5,232 nucleotides of DNA, taken from assembly GCA_945836835.1 (NCBI GenBank), contig CAMAML010000111.1, forward strand, positions 1 through 5,232, written 5' to 3'. Numbering within the stretch: the stretch's first letter is position 1; every line of letters starts with the position of its first letter. The position numbers and the translations under genes are program-made. The notes under the pieces are model-generated. The model made no database searches. It saw nothing but the letters and a program-made list of their open reading frames with translations, and had not been told where the DNA came from. The stretch comes from an uncultured cyanobacterium. Lineage in GTDB: Bacteria; Cyanobacteriota; Vampirovibrionia; Gastranaerophilales; Gastranaerophilaceae. Of the stretch, positions 1 to 5,232 are shown piece after piece.

Positions 1-963
1 GACACCCGAAACGTAGAGGCTACATGCGGGCAAATCAAAGAACTTGAAGAAAAAGGTTGCGACATTGTCCGTCTTGCGATATTGAACAAAGAAGCCGCCG
101 AAGCAATTAAGGAGATCGTCAAAAAGACGGATATTCCGCTCGTTGCGGATATTCACTTTGATTACAGGCTTGCTTTGGAATGTATAAATAACGGGATAAG
201 TGCGTTAAGAATTAACCCCGGAAACATCGGCAAGCGTGAGAACGTCGAAAAAGTCGTCAAACTTGCAAAACAGCAAAATATTCCCATAAGAATAGGGGTT
301 AATGCGGGGTCGTTGGAAAAAAATCTTATGGAAAAAGACATGCCGCTTTCGGAAAAATTGGTCGAAAGTGCCTTGGGACACATCAGAATTTTGGAAGATT
401 TGGATTTTGATCTGATAAAAGTTTCCCTAAAATCTTCTGATGTATTGACGACCATAGAGGCTTACCGCTCCATTGCTGAAAAAATCCCTTACCCTTTGCA
501 TTTAGGGGTTACGGAGGCGGGAACTCTTAGGGGTGGAATTATAAAATCTTCCGTGGGACTGGGGACGCTGTTGGCAGAAGGTATCGGGGACACCATACGT
601 GTATCTCTTACCGAAAACCCCGTGGAAGAAGTCGGGGCGGGAATTGATATTCTGAAAAGTTTGGGGTTAAGACGGGGCGGAGTTAACTTCATCTCATGCC
701 CGACCTGCGGAAGAACTCAGATAGATTTAATTTCTTTGGCAAAACAGGTGGAAGAAAAGTTTAAAAATCTTAACAAAAATATAACGATAGCAACAATGGG
801 ATGTGCCGTTAACGGGCCGGGGGAGGCGAGACACGCTGATTTCGGGATTGCAGGCGGTATTGGCGAGGGGTACGTTTTCAAAAAAGGCGAAATTATCGCA
901 AAAGTCCCCGAAACCGAGTTGTTACAAACGTTAGAAGAGATTATAAAAAAATCATACGAATAA
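1..963 (+). CDS. ispG: 4-hydroxy-3-methylbut-2-enyl diphosphate synthase IspG (GcpE), 5'-truncated
   Basis: IspG is a [4Fe-4S] enzyme of the MEP isoprenoid pathway. It reductively converts methylerythritol cyclodiphosphate to HMBPP in the cytoplasm. The frame is open from base 1 and begins DTRNVEAT, which aligns with the family about 37 residues after the usual start, so the window cuts the gene; an internal TTG at 82 is not the true start. The family signature LVADIHFDYRLAL is followed by INPGNIG, IRIGVNAGSLEK and LHLGVTEAGTLRGG of the TIM-barrel domain. Cluster ligands are all visible in the C-terminal domain: Cys codons at 697-699 and 706-708 (SCPTCGR), Cys at 802-804 and Glu at 823-825 (GCAVNGPGE). 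The C-terminus resembles the shorter Bacillus-type enzyme, ending soon after KKGEIIAKVPE. One oddity is that the family's VRVAxP segment reads VRLAIL here, with Leu where Pro is usual. The gene looks intact and functional. Confidence 0.97.
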   Translation, partial: DTRNVEATCGQIKELEEKGCDIVRLAILNKEAAEAIKEIVKKTDIPLVADIHFDYRLALECINNGISALRINPGNIGKRENVEKVVKLAKQQNIPIRIGVNAGSLEKNLMEKDMPLSEKLVESALGHIRILEDLDFDLIKVSLKSSDVLTTIEAYRSIAEKIPYPLHLGVTEAGTLRGGIIKSSVGLGTLLAEGIGDTIRVSLTENPVEEVGAGIDILKSLGLRRGGVNFISCPTCGRTQIDLISLAKQVEEKFKNLNKNITIATMGCAVNGPGEARHADFGIAGGIGEGYVFKKGEIIAKVPETELLQTLEEIIKKSYE

Positions 964-993
964 GCCATTTATTTTTTTGTTACAGGCGGTAAA

Positions 994-1025
994 ATACTAT
1001 TGCAAAGTTGTAAAAAAAATAGTAT
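994..1025. repeat. 8-bp perfect inverted repeat over the promoter
   Basis: ATACTATT at 994-1001 is the exact reverse complement of AATAGTAT at 1018-1025, with a 16-base spacer. The left arm overlaps the first bases of the putative -35 box and the right arm overlaps the start of the -10 box. This is the geometry of an operator for a dimeric repressor, but it could equally be chance in AT-rich DNA or a weak hairpin. No regulator is identified. Confidence 0.4.
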
Positions 1026-1028
1026 GAT
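1000..1028 (+). promoter_or_regulatory. sigma70-type promoter of the small exported-protein gene
   Basis: TTGCAA at 1000-1005 (4 of 6 matches to TTGACA) is followed after exactly 17 bases by TATGAT at 1023-1028 (5 of 6 matches to TATAAT). A transcript would start near 1035, about 20 bases before the ATG at 1055. It is the best promoter-like match I found in the window and lies in the only true intergenic gap. It is predicted by eye only. Confidence 0.6.
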
Positions 1029-1043
1029 AAGTTTGTAATAAAC

Positions 1044-1050
1044 AGAGGTG
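1044..1050 (+). promoter_or_regulatory. Shine-Dalgarno site setting the start at 1055
   Basis: AGAGGTG, a good match to the anti-Shine-Dalgarno complement, ends four bases before the ATG at 1055. It supports that start, which also places a complete signal peptide at the N-terminus. Confidence 0.75.
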
Positions 1051-1054
1051 TTTT

Positions 1055-1360
1055 ATGAAAAAAAATTTGGCAATCATGACATTAATCGGCTATATGCTGA
1101 CATCGGGTTCTTCATTTGCTTGGACGACCAATGAACAATTTACGTCGGAAGAGTATATGCTGAATTACGGAAATTCTCAGGTCGTAGCGGATACCGTTCG
1201 CCAACAAAAAGCAAAAGCTAACGGAGAGGCTGTTGAAAAGGAATCTTACAACGTAAATTGGTGGAGAAAATATGTATTGGATTACCTTGATCCTGCAAGG
1301 AGCAGGCACGATTTCAACAACCATGACATTAAACCTGTCTCGAGCTTCACGGATTTTTAA
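1055..1360 (+). CDS. small exported protein of unknown function (101 aa)
   Basis: I do not recognise this protein. The N-terminus is a typical Sec signal peptide: MKKN, then a hydrophobic core at about residues 5-16, then SGSSFA with probable signal peptidase I cleavage after Ala22. The mature part would be about 79 residues, polar and rich in Asn, Glu and aromatic residues, with no cysteine. It contains a Trp-rich patch (VNWWRKYVLDYLDP, about 67-80) that may be its conserved core. There is no lipobox and no second membrane segment. It has its own promoter and Shine-Dalgarno site upstream. A strong hairpin starting 84 bases after the stop could end its transcript, so it may be monocistronic. 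Its last 38 bases overlap the chosen start of the next gene. The signal peptide and ribosome site make it a real gene with good probability; function is open. Confidence 0.8.
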   Translation: MKKNLAIMTLIGYMLTSGSSFAWTTNEQFTSEEYMLNYGNSQVVADTVRQQKAKANGEAVEKESYNVNWWRKYVLDYLDPARSRHDFNNHDIKPVSSFTDF

Positions 1361-2012
1361 TAACAAAAATTGGGCGTTACGAATTGTCCTTGTTTGTTTA
1401 GTAATATTACGGGGACTGTTTGTGGCGGGTTTTGAAAAAATCGAAAATGCCCCGCAGTTTTCGGGGCATTTTGTTTCGTCCTATGAAGTTCAGTTGGCTA
1501 AAGAAGCGGATGAGCTTTTTTATGCGGGCATGGAAAATGAGGATAACAACTTAAAAGAAATATATCTGATAAAGGCGTTGGGAAAGTTCATGTTACTTTT
1601 AAAAATGCACCCCGATAACCCCGTTTTTTGCACTAAAATAGCGGTTATTCACGAAACATGCCACCATTGCCCGCAGGCAAAAGATTATTTTCATAGAGCA
1701 TTGAACTTAGAAAATCTTAATCCTTTTGCAAATTTTTATTTTGGGGAGTATTATTTTATACAGAGGGATTATAACAATGCAATCAGGCATTATCTTATAG
1801 CCTACCATAACGGTTACGGTGAAAATTTCACCTTAAACCTAAGGATTGCAACCGCTTATGACCGCCTCGGGGATATAGAAAAAGCAAAGAAATATTATTA
1901 TGTGAGTGAGAAACTGTCAACGAACAAGGATGAACTTGCAGCTAAGATAAAAACTCTTGACGACTCTTATTATACCCTCGAAAACTACACGGAACGAACG
2001 ATTAGGGAGTAA
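1323..2012 (+). CDS. TPR-repeat protein, probably membrane-anchored or exported (start uncertain)
   Basis: From the ATG at 1323 this gives 229 residues. Residues 18-37 are hydrophobic apart from two Arg (ALRIVLVCLVILRGLFVAG) and could be a signal anchor. The rest is helical, with three to four TPR-like units at about 65-98, 101-133, 135-168 and 170-203; the clearest read FYFGEYYFIQRDYNNAIRHY and IATAYDRLGDIEKAKKYY. TPRs bind proteins and have no catalytic role. A Cys pair (C113 and C116, TCHHC) lies in the second unit; it is not a haem CxxCH motif. The start is unclear. ATG 1272 has a GTGGAG site 5 bases upstream but overlaps the previous gene by 89 bases. ATG 1323 overlaps by 38 bases and lacks a clear ribosome site. 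GTG 1422 avoids overlap. A terminator-like hairpin at 1444-1472 lies in the frame. Only 2 bases separate the stop from the next gene, suggesting co-transcription and a shared envelope role. Confidence 0.75.
   Translation: MTLNLSRASRIFNNKNWALRIVLVCLVILRGLFVAGFEKIENAPQFSGHFVSSYEVQLAKEADELFYAGMENEDNNLKEIYLIKALGKFMLLLKMHPDNPVFCTKIAVIHETCHHCPQAKDYFHRALNLENLNPFANFYFGEYYFIQRDYNNAIRHYLIAYHNGYGENFTLNLRIATAYDRLGDIEKAKKYYYVSEKLSTNKDELAAKIKTLDDSYYTLENYTERTIRE
1444..1478 (+). terminator. rho-independent terminator-like hairpin
   Basis: AAAATGCCCCG (1444-1454) pairs perfectly with CGGGGCATTTT (1462-1472) around a 7-base loop, CAGTTTT. This makes an 11-bp stem with a five-to-six-base G:C core. The descending arm runs into a T-rich tract, ATTTTGTTT. 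This is a textbook intrinsic terminator and fits the end of the transcript of the exported 101-aa protein. It also lies within the open frame of the downstream TPR gene, so it may act as partial terminator or attenuator for the genes behind it. The A-rich left flank means it could work in both directions. Confidence 0.75.
2004..2009 (+). promoter_or_regulatory. Shine-Dalgarno site for the GHL10 gene
   Basis: AGGGAG lies 5 bases before the ATG at 2015. It sits at the very end of the TPR coding sequence, next to its TAA stop (2010-2012). The site supports the chosen start and suggests translational coupling of the two genes. Confidence 0.7.
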
Positions 2013-2014
2013 TA

Positions 2015-3937
2015 ATGAAAATAAAAAATATAATATATGTAACGATACTGTTAATATTCGGTTTAGTCATGCCGGTATTTGCGGAAGTGGGCGGTGGCTC
2101 GCTCACCGAACCGCCCGAGTTTGAGCATGACGAAATTTTATATTCCCAATCTCGCAGGCAACTCGATGCGGTTAACCCGACGGCGTTTTCAAACAGAGCG
2201 GGAAGTTATTTTCCCGGAGCAAGAGGGGCTAACCAGCTTGTGTTGTACACATCCGAATACGGGCAGAGGACAAGAACGAACGAGTTCGGGACAGAAGCCG
2301 TAATCGAAGGGAATACGGTTGTCGAATTGAGCGGTGCGGATTCTTTTATCCCGCCAAATTCGGGGGCTGTATTAAGCGGGCATGGTGAAGCCAAAACCTG
2401 GATTAACCAAAATATATCAGTCGGGACAAAAATTTATTACGATCCGTCGACGGGGGTTATCACGACTTACACAACCTCTCAAAGTTACATTACGGAGGCG
2501 ATGAAAAAAATCGAGGAAACCGTTAACCTCATAAATTATTACAAAAATTCCAACCCCGATTACGACTGGAAAACCCCTTCCGAACACATTAAGGATGCAC
2601 AAAATTACGTGAGAAAAGGGGCAAAAAATCCCGACAAGATGAAACAGTACGCCCAAATGGCAATACAATCCGCAAACGAGGCGATGAAAAGCGTTTTGCC
2701 GTTTAAGATTACGGAATTTAAAGGCGTTTGGTTGAGACCTACCGCAACGAGTAAGGAAGAAATCGTTGCAAACGTACAAAAAATTAAAGCGGCGGGAATT
2801 GACAACGTTTTTATTGAAACGTATTTTCATGGAAGAACGATTTTTCCGAGCAAAACCATGAGCGAATACGGGTTTGTGGAACAGAACGAAAAGTTCTCAG
2901 GGTTTGATCCGCTCAGGGTTTGGATAGACGAGGCACACAAAAACGGGATAAAAGTGCATATTTGGTTTGAGACCTTCTATGTGGGCAATATGCCTCCAAA
3001 CACAAACTCTACCAATATCCTTGCGGTTCATCCCGAGTGGGGAAACAAAACGCTTGCGGGGTATGAAGGCTCAAACGCCACGCCGTCGGCGTCCGAGCAT
3101 AACGGATATTTTTTAGACCCTTCAAACAGTGAGGTTAAAAAGTTTTTGAAGAATCTTTTGGAAGAAATAATTACGACCTATAACCCCGACGGCATAAACC
3201 TTGACTATATAAGGTATCCTCAGGCACTTTCCGCCTCCCCTGCGGGAAACTGGGGGTATACCGAAAACGCAAGAGATAAATTTTATCAGCTCTACGGCAT
3301 CGATCCGATTACGCTTAAAACTTCAGATCCGCTTTGGAGTGCTTGGGGCGATTTCAGAAGAAAACAGATCTCCGATTTTGTAAAATCCGTCGGTGAAATT
3401 TGCCGCAAAAACAGAATTTATTTGAGTGCGGTAATCTTTCCCGACAAGAGTGTCGCGTATTCAAGAAAACTTCAGGACTGGGCTACTTGGTCGCAGGAAC
3501 ATTATTTGCAAGGGTTCACTCCGCTATTTTTGACCTGCGATTTCAAAACTCTTAACTCGCAGATTACGACGGTTTTAAACTACAAGGCACCGGAAACCGA
3601 CCTTTTTGCGGGGCTTTTCGTAACCTTTATGGGTGGGAGCGAAGAAGATTTAATCCGCCAAATTCACGAAACCCGAAAGTTAAACGTCAACGGTGTTATT
3701 TTGTTTGACTATGCACACCTTGGGGATAAATACGTAAAAGCACTTTCGACAAGCGTTTTTGCTAAAAATAAAAACACTTCTTCAAACACCGTAAAGATAA
3801 ACTATGCCCAAGGAAGTAAAGGGGCTGAACCAAAAAAAGTTGAACCAATCCTTCGGAATTACGACCCTAACAGATCGCTTATTATGAACGACCGCCCCGC
3901 AACCCCGACAATCAGTGTTACAAAAAAGAAAAGATAG
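2015..3937 (+). CDS. secreted family 10-like glycosyl hydrolase (GHL10 / DUF187, DigH/YngK-like)
   Basis: This 640-residue exported protein has a Sec signal at 1-23 (cleavage after VFA) and no lipobox cysteine. Residues about 70-145 form a separate module with IPPNSGAVLSGHGEA at 112-126, resembling a segment I associate with phosphodiester-glycosidase-like and cyanobacterial GHL10 proteins. A helical linker rich in Lys, Ala and Asn spans about 155-228. The catalytic-type TIM barrel runs from about 233 to 575: FKGVWLRPT (235-243), VHIWFET (314-320), YFLDPSNSEV (365-374) and DGINLDYIRYP (392-402), whose Asp397 is a likely active-site acid by family position, then VNGVILFDYAHL (558-569). A basic, low-complexity tail ends in KKKR. 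The family includes E. coli DigH (YddW), which cuts denuded peptidoglycan glycan strands, and B. subtilis YngK. Cell-wall glycan cleavage is therefore the best guess, but the substrate is not shown. The gene is intact, starts 2 bases after the TPR gene and ends 10 bases before uvrB. Confidence 0.9.
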   Translation: MKIKNIIYVTILLIFGLVMPVFAEVGGGSLTEPPEFEHDEILYSQSRRQLDAVNPTAFSNRAGSYFPGARGANQLVLYTSEYGQRTRTNEFGTEAVIEGNTVVELSGADSFIPPNSGAVLSGHGEAKTWINQNISVGTKIYYDPSTGVITTYTTSQSYITEAMKKIEETVNLINYYKNSNPDYDWKTPSEHIKDAQNYVRKGAKNPDKMKQYAQMAIQSANEAMKSVLPFKITEFKGVWLRPTATSKEEIVANVQKIKAAGIDNVFIETYFHGRTIFPSKTMSEYGFVEQNEKFSGFDPLRVWIDEAHKNGIKVHIWFETFYVGNMPPNTNSTNILAVHPEWGNKTLAGYEGSNATPSASEHNGYFLDPSNSEVKKFLKNLLEEIITTYNPDGINLDYIRYPQALSASPAGNWGYTENARDKFYQLYGIDPITLKTSDPLWSAWGDFRRKQISDFVKSVGEICRKNRIYLSAVIFPDKSVAYSRKLQDWATWSQEHYLQGFTPLFLTCDFKTLNSQITTVLNYKAPETDLFAGLFVTFMGGSEEDLIRQIHETRKLNVNGVILFDYAHLGDKYVKALSTSVFAKNKNTSSNTVKINYAQGSKGAEPKKVEPILRNYDPNRSLIMNDRPATPTISVTKKKR

Positions 3938-3947
3938 ATAAGTACAG

Positions 3948-5232
3948 ATGGAAAAACCTTTTAAAATAAACTCTAAATACTCTCCTGCGGGAGACCAGCC
4001 AAAAGCCATTAACGAACTTGTCAAAGGGCTTGAAGAAGGTGCGGACGCCCAAACTTTACTTGGGATTACGGGGTCGGGAAAGACTTACACAATCGCAAAC
4101 GTTATCGAAAAAATTCAAAAACCCACGCTTATTATCGCCCACAACAAAACCCTTGCTGCACAGCTTTATAACGAGTTTATGGAGCTTTTCCCCGACAATG
4201 CGGTCGAGTATTTTATAAGCTATTACGATTACTACCAGCCCGAAGCCTACATCCCGAGAACAGATACCTACATCGAAAAGTCGGCATCGATTAACGAAGA
4301 AATCGACCGACTTCGCCACAACACGACAAGAAGTCTTTATGAGAGAAACGACGTCATAATTATTGCCTCGGTGAGCTGTATTTACGGCTTGGGCTTGCCG
4401 GAAAACTATTTTAGAGGCTCAATCGAGTTGAATGTCGGGGACGAAATCGAACGGGACGACTTGTTGAGGCATTTGGTTAAAATTCAATACACGAGAAATG
4501 ACCTTGTCTTGGAGCGTTCGACTTTTAGGGCAAGGGGGGATGTTGTTGAAATCATGCCTGCTTACGAAAAAATTATCACAAGAATTTGCTTTTTCGGGGA
4601 CGAAATAGAAAAGATTGTAAGAATAGATAACGTTACGGGTGAAATCCTGGAACTTCCCGATAAGGTCGTCATTTATCCTGCGGTTCACTATCTTTCCTAC
4701 GACGAAAATGTGGATGAAACGATTTCGCTTATACGAGAAGAACTTCAACATAGGCTTGTCGAATTAAACAACGAAAACAAGCTGATAGAGGCTCAAAGGC
4801 TTGAACAGCGGGTTAAATACGATATTGAGATGATTAAGGAAATGGGGTATTGTTCAGGGATTGAAAATTATTCAAGAATAATAGAACGCCGTCCGCCGGG
4901 ATCGGCGCCCGCAACACTTTTGGACTATTTCAGGGGAGATTTTCTCACGGTTGTGGATGAGTCGCACGTAACTTTACCGCAGCTCAAAGGCATGGCACAC
5001 GGGGATGCCGCAAGAAAAGACGTGCTTATACAATACGGGTTCAGATTGCCTTGTGCAAAGGATAACCGCCCATTAAGAAATAAGGAATTTTTTGATAAGG
5101 TTCATCAAAAGATTTATATTTCGGCAACCCCGGGGGACTTTGAAAAAGACACTTCCTCTCAAATTGTTGAACAGATTATTCGACCGACGGGGCTTGTTGA
5201 TCCTAAGATTTCGGTTCGACCTATCGCAACCC
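3948..5232 (+). CDS. uvrB: excinuclease ABC subunit B (UvrB), 3'-truncated by the window
   Basis: UvrB is the damage-verifying DNA helicase-like subunit of UvrABC nucleotide excision repair in the cytoplasm. The first 428 codons are present, about two thirds of the usual 650-680 residues, and open to the window edge. The N-terminus KYSPAGDQPKAI leads to Walker A GITGSGKT at 39-46. The beta-hairpin with tyrosines 92, 93, 95 and 96 (SYYDYYQPEAYIP), used to probe DNA damage, is intact. The UvrA-binding domain 2 follows at about 155-250, then Walker B DESH at 337-340, GFRLP, and helicase motif SATPG from 392. Numbering matches E. coli UvrB without gaps at Walker A, the hairpin and Walker B. The last helicase motifs and the C-terminal UvrC-binding domain lie outside. 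An in-frame TAA at 3939-3941 leaves ATG 3948 as the start. Its ribosome site is poor and it begins 10 bases after the GHL10 stop, so translational coupling is likely. No SOS-type operator is visible just upstream. Confidence 0.97.
   Translation, partial: MEKPFKINSKYSPAGDQPKAINELVKGLEEGADAQTLLGITGSGKTYTIANVIEKIQKPTLIIAHNKTLAAQLYNEFMELFPDNAVEYFISYYDYYQPEAYIPRTDTYIEKSASINEEIDRLRHNTTRSLYERNDVIIIASVSCIYGLGLPENYFRGSIELNVGDEIERDDLLRHLVKIQYTRNDLVLERSTFRARGDVVEIMPAYEKIITRICFFGDEIEKIVRIDNVTGEILELPDKVVIYPAVHYLSYDENVDETISLIREELQHRLVELNNENKLIEAQRLEQRVKYDIEMIKEMGYCSGIENYSRIIERRPPGSAPATLLDYFRGDFLTVVDESHVTLPQLKGMAHGDAARKDVLIQYGFRLPCAKDNRPLRNKEFFDKVHQKIYISATPGDFEKDTSSQIVEQIIRPTGLVDPKISVRPIAT

Noticed and set aside
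82..84. TTG at 82 as the start of ispG
   Set aside because: The frame upstream to base 1 encodes conserved IspG sequence (DTRNVEAT and GCDIVR), so the gene is truncated by the window edge rather than starting here.
945..978. A7T / AT7 inverted repeat around the ispG stop as a possible terminator
   Set aside because: The 8-bp stem (945-952 with 971-978) is A:T only with an 18-base loop. It would be too weak for a convincing intrinsic terminator.
1384..1407. TTGTCC ... TAATAT as a promoter for the TPR gene
   Set aside because: The spacing is only 12 bases, and an alternative TTGGGC at 1370 leaves 26 bases. Neither fits a sigma70 promoter, and both lie upstream of the terminator hairpin.
1957..1976. 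TTGACG followed by TATACC as a promoter for the GHL10 gene
   Set aside because: The -35-like box is good, but no -10-like sequence lies 15-19 bases downstream. The match is inside coding sequence.
2417..2830. Long antisense open frame opposite the GHL10 gene
   Set aside because: It lies wholly opposite a well-supported family gene, has no recognisable motif or ribosome site, and is Cys/Phe/Val-rich as shadow frames usually are.
4018..4319. Open frames on both strands within 4018-4319
   Set aside because: They overlap the Walker A and beta-hairpin coding part of uvrB in other frames and are shadows of it.

Overview
The window looks like an ordinary chromosomal stretch of a moderately AT-rich bacterium. 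All the genes I can support lie on the + strand: a 5'-truncated ispG, a small exported protein, an exported or membrane-anchored TPR protein, a large secreted glycosidase-like protein of the GHL10 (DUF187) family, and a 3'-truncated uvrB. The taxon cannot be fixed from sequence alone. The IspG is of the Bacillus/Clostridium type (ISCPTCGR ... GCAVNGPGEAR). The GHL10 protein has a plain Sec signal without a lipobox, and its N-terminal module reminds me of cyanobacterium-type GHL10 proteins. A Melainabacteria/Gastranaerophilales-like lineage would fit this mix, but that is a low-confidence inference.

Layout. Positions 1-963 hold the end of ispG (isoprenoid precursor synthesis, MEP pathway). A short intergenic stretch of about 90 bases carries a good sigma70-type promoter (TTGCAA, 17 nt, TATGAT). 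That promoter is overlapped by a perfect 8-bp inverted repeat and is followed by a Shine-Dalgarno site for a 101-residue exported protein of unknown function. A strong 11-bp terminator-like hairpin lies 84 bases after that gene. It falls inside the open frame of the TPR gene, so the true start of the TPR gene is uncertain. The TPR gene, the GHL10 gene and uvrB then follow with gaps of only 2 and 10 bases, as expected of one transcript.

How the genes may work together. The two genes before uvrB encode envelope proteins. The GHL10 family includes E. coli DigH (YddW), a glycosidase acting on denuded peptidoglycan strands, so a cell-wall role is the most reasonable guess. The TPR protein may be a partner or scaffold. 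ispG and uvrB are housekeeping genes with no evident functional link to them. I see no CRISPR array, tRNA, rRNA, insertion sequence or defence system, and no clear sign of recent horizontal transfer.
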